A stretch of 64,000 bases of DNA from an uncultured Massilia sp. (GCF_913773735.1 NZ_CAJYEB010000049.1:1-64000), one strand, 5' to 3'. Shown: positions 1 through 8,934, counted from the first letter of the stretch. The notes: generated by a model not told the origin, from the letters alone. Translations and numbers: made by a program.

Positions 1-2
1 AC

Positions 3-185
3 GTGAACGGCTGGCACAGCCGCTTCAAGACCTGGCTGCTGCGCTTTCGCGGCGTGGCCAGCCGCTACCTGATCGACTACTCGGGCTGGCAGCGGGTGCT
101 GGACGACAAACGGCTGACGACGCCGGCGCTGCTGCTCCGGGCAGCGGTCCAGTTCGGCAAGCGGCTGGACAGGAGACGCAATTAA
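3..185 (+). CDS. IS1595-family (ISXO2-like) transposase, C-terminal fragment
   Basis: Only the last 60 codons are inside the window; the frame runs off the left edge. The residues include VNGWHSRFKTWLLRF and a YLIDYSGWQRVL segment, which match the conserved tail of IS1595/ISXO2-type DDE transposases, where an N-x-x-HSR-x-K motif is followed by a GVA-x-x-YL-x-x-Y-x-x-W block. The stop is TAA. I saw no inverted repeat between the stop and the wrbA terminator, so whether this is an intact element or a remnant cannot be decided here. The GTG at the first codon is not claimed as the start. Confidence 0.7.
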   Translation: MNGWHSRFKTWLLRFRGVASRYLIDYSGWQRVLDDKRLTTPALLLRAAVQFGKRLDRRRN

Positions 186-200
186 CGCGAACAGCGCCTA

Positions 201-229
201 TAAAAAGGCGCCCGCCCCGGCCGGGCGCC
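201..229 (-). terminator. Intrinsic terminator after wrbA
   Basis: A perfect 8-bp GC stem (ggcgcccg at 207-214, cgggcgcc at 222-229) with a 7-nt loop is followed, on the minus strand, by a run of five T. It lies 15 nt beyond the wrbA stop codon. Its orientation fits leftward transcription only. Confidence 0.8.
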
Positions 230-244
230 GCGCCGCGGGCCGGA

Positions 245-844
245 TCAGCCGAACAGCTTGGCGGCCGTCTGCGCGACGAGCGCGCCCTGGTGGCGCGCGC
301 CGTCCAGGTCGATGGCGCTCGGCTGGCGCTGGCCCTGGCCGCCGGCGATGGTGGTGGCGCCGTAGGGACTGCCGCCGGCGATTTCGTCGAGCGTCATCTG
401 GCCGGCGAAGCTGTACGGCAGGCCGACCACCACCATCCCGAAGTGCAGCAGGTTGGCGATGATCGAGAGCAGCGTCGCTTCCTGGCCGCCGTGCTGGGTG
501 GCCGTCGACGTGAACGCGGCGCCGACCTTGCCGTTCAGCGCCCCGCGCGCCCACAGGCCGCCGGTCTGGTCGAGGAAGGCCGCCATCTGCGACGGCATGC
601 GGCCGTAGCGCGTCGGCGCGCCGATCACGATGGCGTCGTAGTCGGGCAGTTCGTCGACGGTGGCGACGGCCGCTTGCTGGTCGAGCTTGAAGTGGCCTTT
701 CTGCGCGACGTCCTCGGGCACCGTCTCCGGCACCCGCTTGACCGTGACCGTCGCCCCGGCGCCGCGCGCGCCTTCGGCGACGGCGTTCGCCATCTGCTCG
801 ACGTGACCATAGGTGGAATAATAGAGGACCAGTACCTTTGCCAT
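245..844 (-). CDS. wrbA: NAD(P)H:quinone oxidoreductase, WrbA family
   Basis: A 199-residue flavodoxin-fold protein of normal WrbA length. WrbA proteins bind FMN and carry out two-electron reduction of quinones with NAD(P)H in the cytoplasm, limiting redox cycling. Visible signatures are the N-terminal phosphate loop YYSTYGHVEQMA (about residues 8-19), APTRYGRMPSQM (about 75-86), TSTATQHGGQE, and the C-terminal YGATTIAGG. The start ATG follows an AAGGAG site at good spacing. A strong intrinsic terminator lies directly downstream, so it is probably transcribed alone. It is divergent from the sugar transporter operon. The family call is secure; the physiological quinone is not shown by sequence. 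Confidence 0.95.
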   Translation of the reverse strand: MAKVLVLYYSTYGHVEQMANAVAEGARGAGATVTVKRVPETVPEDVAQKGHFKLDQQAAVATVDELPDYDAIVIGAPTRYGRMPSQMAAFLDQTGGLWARGALNGKVGAAFTSTATQHGGQEATLLSIIANLLHFGMVVVGLPYSFAGQMTLDEIAGGSPYGATTIAGGQGQRQPSAIDLDGARHQGALVAQTAAKLFG

Positions 845-982
845 GCGCTTCTCCTTGTGCGGTGTGGATGGGGACGGCGCTGCCGTCGTCGTGTGCCGGC
901 CATGCTACCGGATTGCGCGGGCGCGCGGCATCCTCCTTCCGGCCGGGTCGCGTCCGGCGGGCGGCCCGGGCAGCGGCCGCAG

Positions 983-1011
983 TTGACGCAAGCGCAAGTC
1001 TGGCGCATACT
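983..1011 (+). promoter_or_regulatory. Sigma70 promoter of the MFS/GH94 operon
   Basis: TTGACG (983-988) and CATACT (1006-1011) are separated by exactly 17 nt, a near-consensus -35/-10 pair. It lies 66 nt upstream of the transporter ATG. A LacI-type palindrome begins 9 nt after the -10, where a bound repressor would block the start site. Confidence 0.7.
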
Positions 1012-1019
1012 CGAGCGGG

Positions 1020-1033
1020 TGTTAGCGCTATCA
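1020..1033. promoter_or_regulatory. LacI-family operator
   Basis: TGTTAGCGCTATCA is a near-perfect palindrome with the central CG pair typical of LacI-family operators. It sits over the predicted transcription start of the transporter/GH94 operon. The same TAGCGCTA core occurs at 9291-9298 next to the GntR-like LacI regulator (9370-10404), and I found it nowhere else in the window, so that protein is the likely ligand. Confidence 0.7.
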
Positions 1034-1077
1034 GAGACGGCCGCAGAGCCTCGCCGACACCCACGACAGGAGACGAC

Positions 1078-2529
1078 ATGCCGCAAGACCAGGCCCGCGC
1101 CGCCGCGCGCGCACCCGCCGCACCCGCACCTTCGCAGGCTGCCCCGCCCGCAGGCGCCGCCAGCGCCGCCCGGCTGGGCTGGCGCGAGCGCTTCGCCTAC
1201 GGCGCCGCCGACATGGGTTTCAACCTGTACTGGACCAACGTCGCCACGTTCCTGCTGATCTTCTACACCGACGTGTTCGGGCTGCAGCCCGCCGCCGCGG
1301 CCGGCATGATGTCGGCGGTGAAGCTGCTGAACGCCTTCACCGATCCGCTGATCGGCGCCTGCGCCGACCGCACGCGCAGCCGCTACGGCAAGTTCCGGCC
1401 CTGGCTGGTCTGGATGAGCGTGCCGCTGGCCGGCGCCGCCGTGCTGACCTACACGACGCCCGGCCTGGACGGCGACGGCCGCCTGGCCTGGGCCTACGGC
1501 ACCTACTTCCTGATGATGGCCTGCTACACCTGCGTGAACATCCCGTACAACGCGCTGTCGGGCGTGATGTCGGCCGACCCGCAGGAACGCGCGACGCTCA
1601 ACGGCCTGCGCTTCGTGTTCGCGTTCGCCGGCAGCACGCTGGTGACGGCCGCCACGCCGCTGCTGGTCAAGACCATCGGCGCCGGCGACGAGGTGCGTGG
1701 CTGGCAGCTGACGATGCTGGCCTGGAGCGTGGCCGCCACCGTGCTGTTCGGGTTCGCCTTCCTGGGCACGCGCGAACGCGTGGCGCCGCCCCCGGCCCAG
1801 CGCAGCAACGTCTGGCGCGACGTGCGCGACCTGGCCGCCAGCCGGCCGTGGATGGTGCTGTTCTTCCTGGCGCTGGTGGTGATGGTGACGATCACCCTGC
1901 GCACCGCCAGCGCGGCCTACTATTTCAAGTACGTGGTCGGCCGCCCGGAGCTGATGGCCAGCTTCGTGCCGACCTACATGATCGCGGCCGCCGCCGGCGC
2001 CGCCGCCACGCCGCTGCTGACCCGGCGCTTCGACAAGAAACCGCTGATGATCGGCCTGATGTCGATCACGGCGGTCCTGTCGGCCGCCTTCTACTTCGTG
2101 CCGCCGACCCAGATCTGGCTGCTGTTCGTGCTGCAGGGCTGCCTGGGCTTCGCGCTCGGCCCGAAGTCGCCGCTGACCTTCGCCATGCTGGCCGACGCCG
2201 CCGACTACAACGCCTGGAAGACGGGGCGGCGCGCCACCGCCATGACCTTCGCCGCCGCCACCTTCGCGCAGAAGCTGGGCACGGCGCTGGCCGTCGCCAC
2301 CATCGGCACCATCTTCGCCGCGCTGGGCTACGTGCCGAACGCGGTCCAGGACGAAGCCTCCAGCGGCGGCATCCTGTGGCTGATGTCCCTGATCCCGGCG
2401 GCGTTCGCCGCCGCCGCGGCGCTCGTGATGTGCCGCTACGACCTGGACGCCGCCAAGCTGGCGCGCATCGGCGCCGACCTGGCCGCGCGCGACAACCGCA
2501 CCACCCCGGAACAAGAACGGAAAGACTGA
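1078..2529 (+). CDS. MFS sugar transporter, GPH cation symporter family
   Basis: A 483-residue membrane protein with about 12 hydrophobic segments. The N-terminal F-A-Y-G-A-A-D-M-G-F block and the cytoplasmic loop RSRYGKFRPWLVW (about residues 98-110) are hallmarks of the glycoside-pentoside-hexuronide:cation symporters (MelB-like). It probably imports a disaccharide or aldobionate with Na+ or H+. The ATG at 1078 was chosen because an AGGAGA site precedes it; the open frame continues upstream without one. The GH94 gene starts 11 nt after its stop, so the two form an operon. Context (phosphorylase, GntR-like regulator, shared operator) points to cellobionate or a related glucoside as substrate, which is inference. 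Confidence 0.85.
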   Translation: MPQDQARAAARAPAAPAPSQAAPPAGAASAARLGWRERFAYGAADMGFNLYWTNVATFLLIFYTDVFGLQPAAAAGMMSAVKLLNAFTDPLIGACADRTRSRYGKFRPWLVWMSVPLAGAAVLTYTTPGLDGDGRLAWAYGTYFLMMACYTCVNIPYNALSGVMSADPQERATLNGLRFVFAFAGSTLVTAATPLLVKTIGAGDEVRGWQLTMLAWSVAATVLFGFAFLGTRERVAPPPAQRSNVWRDVRDLAASRPWMVLFFLALVVMVTITLRTASAAYYFKYVVGRPELMASFVPTYMIAAAAGAAATPLLTRRFDKKPLMIGLMSITAVLSAAFYFVPPTQIWLLFVLQGCLGFALGPKSPLTFAMLADAADYNAWKTGRRATAMTFAAATFAQKLGTALAVATIGTIFAALGYVPNAVQDEASSGGILWLMSLIPAAFAAAAALVMCRYDLDAAKLARIGADLAARDNRTTPEQERKD

Positions 2530-2540
2530 AGGAAACCACC

Positions 2541-4892
2541 ATGCTCCAACCGACCGACGACGGCGCCCGCTACGAACTGTCCAGCCCCACCGCCATGCCC
2601 CAGGCCGGCGGCTTCCTGTGGAACCGCCGCATGATGATCCAGCTAACCTGCCGCGGCTACGCCACCGCCCAGTTCATGCAGCCGGAACCGGCCAAGTACT
2701 CGCACGCGCCGAACCTGGAAGCCAGGACCTTCATGCAGCCGGAACAGGCATACTATGCGCACCACCCGGGCCGCTTCGTCTACGTCAAGGACGAGGACAC
2801 CGGCGAGGTCTTCTCGGCGCCGCACGAGCCGGTGCGCGCCGCGCCGGACCGCTTCGCCTTCTCGGTGGGCCGCACCGACCTGGCCTGGACCGTGGAAGCG
2901 CTCGGCGTGCGCATCCGCCTGCGCCTGGCGCTGCCGACCGACGACGTCGCCGAGCTGTGGACGCTGGAGGTCGAGAACCTGTCGGGCCGGGCGCGCCGCC
3001 TGTCCGTCTATCCCTACTTCACCGTCGGCTACATGTCGTGGATGAACCAGTCGGCCGAGTACCGACCGGACCTGCAGGGCATCGTCGCTTCCAGCGTGAC
3101 GCCCTACCAGAAGCTGCAGGACTACTTCAAGAACAAGGATTTCAAGGACAAGACCTACCTGCTGTGCGAGCAGGCGCCGGACGCCTGGGAAGCCTGCCAG
3201 GCCGCGTTCGAGGGCGAAGGCGGCCTGCATGCGCCGAGCGCCCTGCGCGCAGACCGGCTGGCCGGCGGCGACGCCCGCTACGAGACGCCGGTCGCCTGCG
3301 TCCAGTACCGCCTGGCGCTCGACCCCGGCGCCACGGCCGTGCGCCGCTTCCTGTTCGGCCCCGCGCGCGACGACGCCGAGATCGCCGCCATGCGCGCGCG
3401 CTACCTGCACGAGGAAGGCTTCGCGGCCGCCGCGCGCGACTACGCCGCCTACATGCGGGAAGGCGCCGGCTGCCTGCGCATCGAGACGCCCGACGCCGCC
3501 TTCGACAACTTCGTCAACGAATGGCTGGCGCGCCAGGTGTTCTACCACGGCGACGTGAACCGCCTGAGCACCGATCCGCAGACCCGCAACTACCTGCAGG
3601 ACAATATGGGCATGGCCTTCGTCAAGCCCCAGGTGGCGCGCGCGGCCTTCCTGCACGCGCTGTCGCAGCAGGAGGAAAACGGCGCCATGCCGGACGGGAT
3701 CCTGCTGTTCGAGGGCGCGGAGCTGAAGTACATCAACCAGGTGCCGCACACCGACCACTGCGTCTGGCTGCCGGTGTGCCTGCGCGCCTACCTGGACGAG
3801 ACCGGCGACATGGCCATCCTCGACGCGCCGGTGACGGGCCGCGACGGCGCCGTGCTGAGCGCCTTCGAGCGCATCTCGCGCGCGATGGACTGGCTGCTGC
3901 ACCGGCGCGACGCGCGCGGCCTGTCCTACATCGAGCAGGGCGACTGGTGCGATCCGATGAACATGGTGGGCTGGAAGGGGCGCGGCGTGTCCGGCTGGCT
4001 GACCGTGGCCGCCGCCTATGCGCTGCACCTGTGGGCCGACGTGTGCGCGGCGCGCGCCGACGCGGCCGCCGGCGCGCACTACCGCGCCGGCGCGCAGGCG
4101 ATGAACGACGCCGCCAACCGCCACCTGTGGGACGGCGACTGGTACGCGCGCGGCATCACCGACGACGACGTGGTGTTCGGCGTGAAGGCCGACGCCGAGG
4201 GCCGCATCTACCTGAACCCGCAGAGCTGGGCCTTCCTGAGCGGCGCGCCCGACGCGGCGCAGCGCGCGCGCATGCTGGCCGAGGTCGACGCCCAACTGGC
4301 CACGCCCTACGGCGTGCAGATGTTCGCGCCGCCGTACAGCGCCATGCGCGAGGACGTCGGCCGCGTGACGCAGAAGCATCCGGGGTCGGCCGAGAACGGG
4401 GCCGTCTACAACCACGCCTCGGTGTTCTACATCTACAGCCTGTACACGATCGGCGAGACCGAGCGCGCCTGGGACGCGCTGCGCCGGATGATCCCCGGCC
4501 CCGACATGGACGACTACCTGCGGCGCGGCCAGCTGCCGGTGTTCATTCCTAACTACTACCGCGGCGCCTACAAGGAATACCCGCGCACGGCCGGGCGCTC
4601 GAGCCAGCTGTTCAACACCGGCACCGTGTCCTGGGTCTACCGCAGCATCATCGAGGGCCTGTGCGGCTTGCGCGGCGACGCCGACGGCCTGCGCGTGGAT
4701 CCGCAACTGCCGGCGCACTGGCCGGGCATGCGCATCCAGCGCGATTTCCGCGGGGCGCGCTTCGACGTCACCGTCACGCGCGGCGCCGTGGAGCGCGTGC
4801 AGGTGCGCTGCGACGCCGTACTGCTGGACGGGAACCGGATCGGCGGCGTCGCGGCGGGGCGCAGCTATCGGGTGGAAGTGACGGTGCCCTAA
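2541..4892 (+). CDS. GH94 glycoside phosphorylase, probably cellobionic acid phosphorylase
   Basis: A 783-residue cytoplasmic enzyme, close to the roughly 790 residues usual for cellobionic acid phosphorylases and shorter than most cellobiose phosphorylases. GH94 enzymes split a beta-glucoside with phosphate to give alpha-glucose 1-phosphate; cellobionate would also yield gluconate. The N-terminal beta domain has FVYVKDEDTGEVFSAPHE (about residues 78-95). The (alpha/alpha)6 domain carries GDWCDPMNMVGWKG with the presumed catalytic acid Asp471, and NYYRGAYKEYPRTAG near the C-terminus. The start follows an AAGGAAA site. It is co-transcribed with the upstream symporter. GH94 is well supported; cellobionate specificity rests on the DWCDPMNM motif, the length and the GntR-like regulator. 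Confidence 0.85.
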   Translation: MLQPTDDGARYELSSPTAMPQAGGFLWNRRMMIQLTCRGYATAQFMQPEPAKYSHAPNLEARTFMQPEQAYYAHHPGRFVYVKDEDTGEVFSAPHEPVRAAPDRFAFSVGRTDLAWTVEALGVRIRLRLALPTDDVAELWTLEVENLSGRARRLSVYPYFTVGYMSWMNQSAEYRPDLQGIVASSVTPYQKLQDYFKNKDFKDKTYLLCEQAPDAWEACQAAFEGEGGLHAPSALRADRLAGGDARYETPVACVQYRLALDPGATAVRRFLFGPARDDAEIAAMRARYLHEEGFAAAARDYAAYMREGAGCLRIETPDAAFDNFVNEWLARQVFYHGDVNRLSTDPQTRNYLQDNMGMAFVKPQVARAAFLHALSQQEENGAMPDGILLFEGAELKYINQVPHTDHCVWLPVCLRAYLDETGDMAILDAPVTGRDGAVLSAFERISRAMDWLLHRRDARGLSYIEQGDWCDPMNMVGWKGRGVSGWLTVAAAYALHLWADVCAARADAAAGAHYRAGAQAMNDAANRHLWDGDWYARGITDDDVVFGVKADAEGRIYLNPQSWAFLSGAPDAAQRARMLAEVDAQLATPYGVQMFAPPYSAMREDVGRVTQKHPGSAENGAVYNHASVFYIYSLYTIGETERAWDALRRMIPGPDMDDYLRRGQLPVFIPNYYRGAYKEYPRTAGRSSQLFNTGTVSWVYRSIIEGLCGLRGDADGLRVDPQLPAHWPGMRIQRDFRGARFDVTVTRGAVERVQVRCDAVLLDGNRIGGVAAGRSYRVEVTVP

Positions 4893-4899
4893 ACAGGCG

Positions 4900-5661
4900 T
4901 CAGTCGCAGCGATGCCCGCCCATCACAATGGCGAGCGCGGCTTCGAGGCGCCCCTTGAACGCCCCAAAACTCGACATCTGCGCGGCGACGGCCGCCTGGT
5001 CGAATCCGTGCGCTTCCAGCCAATCCACCTGGTCCTGGCGCGTCGAGCCTCCGCCCAGGGCCTCCGACAATTCGTCCTTCAGGTTCCTGGGCGAATTGTC
5101 ATTGCCCGAGCGGTCTTCGAGTGCGCTGCAATTCACATAGGGCACCGGGCGCGCCGCGCACAGCATCCATGCTTCTGACTTGGGTTTCGGTACCATCGGC
5201 ACGCCAAGCTCGCCAAGGCCGGAACGCGCGAATCCTCCGGCGATCGCCGCCATCTTCTGGTCCCATATGCCTTTCACGGCCGACCGTGTACCGTCGCAGT
5301 CGCGGAACAGGATGGCGATCACATCGTCACCGGTGTTCTGTCGCAACCGGATCGCCTCTTCGCCGAGCATCCAGGCGTTGATGTAGAAATTGCCGGTTTC
5401 CTGGCCACGCTTCTTCCCGACAAAAGACACCCTGTTGCGCTCCTGCCGGCGCGCTTCCTCGCGTTCCTGCAGGCGCTTCTCGGCAAGGTAGACGTAGGAT
5501 CCGGGAACGTCCAGCAGCGAATATTGCAATCTGTCGCCGACGACACGATCGACCAGCAGCGTCATGGGGCCGTGGACGAATTCCGGACTGCGGCACTCAC
5601 CCTGCGCATTGCTGCATTGGCCAAGGTCGGACGATCCTTCACCGCTGAGCAAGACGATCAT
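4900..5661 (-). CDS. DUF4276-like TOPRIM-fold protein, partner of the AAA ATPase
   Basis: A 253-residue protein starting on an ATGA overlap with the ATPase stop, so the two are translationally coupled. It reads as a TOPRIM-type nuclease or effector: SGEGSSD has an invariant-type acidic pair (Glu8, Asp12), then ILFRDCDG supplies a D-x-D motif (Asp121, Asp123), and SEAWMLC (about 162-168) resembles the E-A-W-x-L motif of DUF4276 proteins. Residues 60-80 are strongly charged and probably helical. In split OLD-like systems (AbiL and PARIS are examples) a TOPRIM partner acts with an AAA15/21 ATPase in anti-phage defence. That role is inference from architecture. It is convergent with the GH94 gene, 7 nt away. 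Confidence 0.7.
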   Translation of the reverse strand: MIVLLSGEGSSDLGQCSNAQGECRSPEFVHGPMTLLVDRVVGDRLQYSLLDVPGSYVYLAEKRLQEREEARRQERNRVSFVGKKRGQETGNFYINAWMLGEEAIRLRQNTGDDVIAILFRDCDGTRSAVKGIWDQKMAAIAGGFARSGLGELGVPMVPKPKSEAWMLCAARPVPYVNCSALEDRSGNDNSPRNLKDELSEALGGGSTRQDQVDWLEAHGFDQAAVAAQMSSFGAFKGRLEAALAIVMGGHRCD

Positions 5662-6842
5662 CGGGACTGCGCCTCGCGTTCGTCCATCTCGATGCATTCG
5701 TCCGCAAGCATCACGAGATCGGTGTCGACGAACGCCTCGCCGGGTCCCATGAACTGCAGCTTCTGCGCCATCCGCGGTATCGCAAAGAAGGGACGGACGC
5801 GGGTCTGGCCGTCCGGGCTCTTGTAGACGAACCGTACCGACGCTCTGGCGATATCGTCTTCCAGGTAATTCAGCACCATCGGACTGTGCGTGGTGACGAT
5901 GACCTGCACCCGCGCCGACACGAGTACGTCCACCAGCCGCTCCATGATTTCGGGATTGATACCGTCCTCGACTTCATCGAGCAACAACACCTCGAAATCC
6001 TTCGCTTCGATCTGCGCCAATATGGCGAGGATACGCAGCAGGCCGTCGTTCACATGCATCGCACCCGTTTCGACATGCACCATTCCTTGCTCGCCGGGCA
6101 GCGCGCGCTCCTCGGATACGATCAGGCGTTTCCAGCCGCCTTTTGCCGTCGCGATCCGGAAATCGACGAGTGAAGGATAGAATGTCTTCAGCAGCACTAC
6201 CAGCTTTTCCTTGGTGTCGCCCTTAATCGTATCCAGGAAACCGGCCAGTTTCTCGCCACCGACGCCGATGTGCTTGTCCTGCGCGCGCGAGCGCTTGCGC
6301 AGGAGCGCCGGCGAGAGCAGCTCCAGTGACTGGATGTTTGCGATGGCATTGCGGAATTCGAGCAGCGGCGCGGGCAACCGGTCGTCCTTCAGTTGCGAGA
6401 GGATCGATCCCTGGTAATTGAATGTGGATTCATGGCTCGCGCCATTTAGATAATAGATCCCGCTAACCGTGCGCAGTAACAACTCCTGCGTCGCTCCACG
6501 CAACTCAGCGCTTTCCGTCACCATTTGCAGGCTGGCGCGATGAAAGAAACCGACCCAGAAAACCTGCCGTCCATCACGAAGCCGGTAATGCACTTGCATC
6601 GTCGTCATGGTGGACCTGCGCGCCGCCGCGCCGCCCTTGTGGCCAAGATCCTTGCTATCCCAAGCGCGCTGCTCGAGCCATCCCGAGATATCCCCGCGCA
6701 TTTGCTGCGAAACGAAATCCAGAGCCTGCAATATCGAGGACTTTCCGGCGCCGTTCATACCGACGAAGCAGGTGAATTTCGTAAAATCCAGCATCACATC
6801 GGCCAGTGACTTGAAGTTCTGTATGAGGATTTTTTCGATCAT
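5658..6842 (-). CDS. AAA15/AAA21 OLD-like ATPase
   Basis: A 394-residue ABC/SMC-type ATPase. It has IQNFKSL at residues 7-13, Walker A GMNGAGKS (28-35), an ABC-signature-like NDGLLR segment, Walker B VLLLDE with Asp289-Glu290, and the H-loop TTHSP (His319). This order and length fit the standalone ATPases of the OLD/RecF-like class that pair with TOPRIM nucleases. The TOPRIM gene follows with a 4-nt overlap. The gene is visibly richer in A and T than its neighbours, and the pair interrupts unrelated metabolic genes, which hints at horizontal acquisition. No strong Shine-Dalgarno is seen before the ATG. The ATPase fold is certain; the defence role is inferred. Confidence 0.85.
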   Translation of the reverse strand: MIEKILIQNFKSLADVMLDFTKFTCFVGMNGAGKSSILQALDFVSQQMRGDISGWLEQRAWDSKDLGHKGGAAARRSTMTTMQVHYRLRDGRQVFWVGFFHRASLQMVTESAELRGATQELLLRTVSGIYYLNGASHESTFNYQGSILSQLKDDRLPAPLLEFRNAIANIQSLELLSPALLRKRSRAQDKHIGVGGEKLAGFLDTIKGDTKEKLVVLLKTFYPSLVDFRIATAKGGWKRLIVSEERALPGEQGMVHVETGAMHVNDGLLRILAILAQIEAKDFEVLLLDEVEDGINPEIMERLVDVLVSARVQVIVTTHSPMVLNYLEDDIARASVRFVYKSPDGQTRVRPFFAIPRMAQKLQFMGPGEAFVDTDLVMLADECIEMDEREAQSR

Positions 6843-6937
6843 GCTCGGTTCCGGTAACTCAAAAGATCTCTTTAGGGAGGCGCCGATTCTACCATCCCTA
6901 CCACGAGCCCCTCGGACGGGAAAGGCCCTCTCGACGC

Positions 6938-7726
6938 CTACTTCACGTTAATGAACGGCACCGCCCCACCCGCCACGTTGGGCAGCTTGCCGTCCCACTT
7001 CTCGATGGCCATGCGCTGGTTTTCCATCTCGCGCAGGCGGATCAGTTCCGGCGTCACCTGCTGGCGCTGGATGGCCAGCGATTCCGCCTCGGCGCGGGCC
7101 TGCGCCACGCGCTGGCGCGCCTCGACCTCGATGCGCTGCAGGTCGCGTTCCGCCTTCAGCTTGAGCTGCTCGGCCGTGGTCTTGGCCTCGATCGCGTCGT
7201 TGAACGACTTCGAGAAATTGAAGTTCACGATGGAGAACTCGTCGACCACGATGCCGTGCCGGGCCAGGCGCTCGCGCAGCTGCGCCACGATCTGGTCGCG
7301 CACGTCGGTGCGCTTGGCTACCAGTTCCTCGGCGGTGAAGCGCGCGGTGACGGCCTTCACGGCTTCCTGCACGGCCGGGATGATGATGCGCGGCCCCGGT
7401 TCGTTGCCCAGGTCGCGGAATACCGTCACGGCGCCGTCCGGCCTGACGTGGTAGTTCAGCGCCACGCGCGTATGCACGGTCTGCAGGTCGCGCGAGGCGG
7501 CGTCGCCCTCCCCCTCGCCCTTCTGGATCGACACGTTGACCAGGTTGAGCTTCTGCGCGATCGGGATCCGCAAGTGCAGCCCCTCGCTCAGTATCCGGTC
7601 GCTGGGGCTGCCGAACGTGGTCATCACGCCGCGGTAGCCGGCCGGCACGGCCGCGAACGGCGCCAGCGCCCACATCAGCAGGAGGAGGATGACGATAGCG
7701 ATGGCCTTCCATGGCGCGCGATGCAT
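6938..7726 (-). CDS. SPFH/prohibitin-family membrane protein
   Basis: A 262-residue protein with one N-terminal membrane helix (about residues 7-26), an SPFH domain beginning AAVPAGYRGVMTTFG, and a charged coiled coil rich in Ala, Glu, Arg and Gln at about 175-235. Prohibitin-like proteins form membrane-bound ring assemblies that organise proteases or lipid domains. The ATG at 7726 has an AAAGGA site; the longer upstream frame adds a stretch without homology-like features. It stands alone, between the ATPase module and a LysR gene on the same strand. The family call is firm; its cellular partner is unknown. Confidence 0.85.
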   Translation of the reverse strand: MHRAPWKAIAIVILLLLMWALAPFAAVPAGYRGVMTTFGSPSDRILSEGLHLRIPIAQKLNLVNVSIQKGEGEGDAASRDLQTVHTRVALNYHVRPDGAVTVFRDLGNEPGPRIIIPAVQEAVKAVTARFTAEELVAKRTDVRDQIVAQLRERLARHGIVVDEFSIVNFNFSKSFNDAIEAKTTAEQLKLKAERDLQRIEVEARQRVAQARAEAESLAIQRQQVTPELIRLREMENQRMAIEKWDGKLPNVAGGAVPFINVK

Positions 7727-7883
7727 GACGATGTCCTTTCCAGTCGAGTTCGCCGGCACACCTGCCGGGCCGTCACGCAAGATGTTGACGACAAGCAAAT
7801 TGTAGCTTGACTTTATACGGAGACAGATCAGGAATCGTGGAGGGTTTGCTGCGAAAAAACGGGGCTGCACCGTCACCCCGTCG

Positions 7884-8810
7884 TCACTCCCCGTGCGGAC
7901 CGACTTGACCCAGCTGCGCGCCCAGGTAATCGATGAAGGCGCGCACCTTGGGCGTGAGCGCCGCGCGGTCGGTCACGCAGGCGTAGATGCGCATCGGCTC
8001 CGGCACGGTCTGCGGCCCCGCTGCGCCGCCGCCGTCGAACAGCGCCACCAGCCGCCCCTGCGCGATGAGCGGCGCGGCGACGAAGCTCGCGAGCCGGGCG
8101 ACCCCGGCGCCATGCACCGCCAGCTGGGCCAGCACGTCGACGTCGTCGCTGATGAAGTCCGCGTTGACGGGAGCGTCGAAGCGCTCGCCGTCGCGCACGA
8201 AGCCCCAGGGCAGGAACCGGCCGTCGGTCGGGTAGCGCAGGACGAGGCAGGCATGGTGGCGCAACTGTTCCGGCGTCGCCGGCGTGCCGGCGCGCTCCAG
8301 ATAGGCCGGCGCGGCGCAGATCATGAAGGGACGCGCGGCGATCTCGCGGGCCACCAGGCCGTCGGCCAGCTGCGCCTGGATGCGGATGCTGACGTCGATC
8401 CGTTCCTGGACGTGGTCGACGCGGCGGTCCGCGCCGATGACTTCGATGCGCAGTCCCGGGTAGCGCGCCTTGAACGCCGGCAGCAGCGGCGCCAGCACAT
8501 GGCGCCCGAAGGCCGGGGTGGTCGCGATGCGCAGGCTGTCCTGCAGGTCCATTCCCGGTGCCACTGCCTGGCGCGCGAGGTCCAGTTCGCGCGGGATGTG
8601 CCGGACCCGCTCGTAATAGCGCGTGCCGGCCTCGGTCAGCGCCAGGCGCCGCGTGGTCCGCGTGAGCAGGCGCGTCGCCAGGTGCGCCTCCAGGCGCGCG
8701 ACGTTCTGGCTGACCGCCGCCGGGCTGATTCCGAGCGAACGCGCCGCCGCCGCGATGGAGCCGGCTTCGACGACGTGCACGAAGCTGCTGATGGCGCCGA
8801 CGATGTTCAT
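7884..8810 (-). CDS. LysR-family transcriptional regulator
   Basis: 308 residues. The N-terminal winged helix-turn-helix reads AAARSLGISPAAVSQNVARLE (about residues 19-39, written here in two parts: AAARSLGIS then PAAVSQNVARLE), followed by the conserved RLLTRTTRRLALTEAG. The C-terminal part is a two-lobed effector domain with LRIEVIGADRRVDHVQERID-like strands. The ATG at 8810 (MNIVGAISSF) puts the HTH at the usual distance from the N-terminus; upstream residues in the same frame are spurious. It is divergent from the DUF2798 gene with a 124-nt gap, the classical arrangement for LysR control of a neighbour and itself. The effector is not predictable. Confidence 0.85.
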   Translation of the reverse strand: MNIVGAISSFVHVVEAGSIAAAARSLGISPAAVSQNVARLEAHLATRLLTRTTRRLALTEAGTRYYERVRHIPRELDLARQAVAPGMDLQDSLRIATTPAFGRHVLAPLLPAFKARYPGLRIEVIGADRRVDHVQERIDVSIRIQAQLADGLVAREIAARPFMICAAPAYLERAGTPATPEQLRHHACLVLRYPTDGRFLPWGFVRDGERFDAPVNADFISDDVDVLAQLAVHGAGVARLASFVAAPLIAQGRLVALFDGGGAAGPQTVPEPMRIYACVTDRAALTPKVRAFIDYLGAQLGQVGPHGE

Positions 8811-8934
8811 GGCATGGCTGGGTCGATTCGTAAGATTGGCTTCATGATGCATCAAGTCCCGCCCCACTGGCAACGCACATCGGCCACTGGTAGCCTGCGC
8901 ATTCCTTCCTTTACCCGCACCGAGGACTTCGCCC

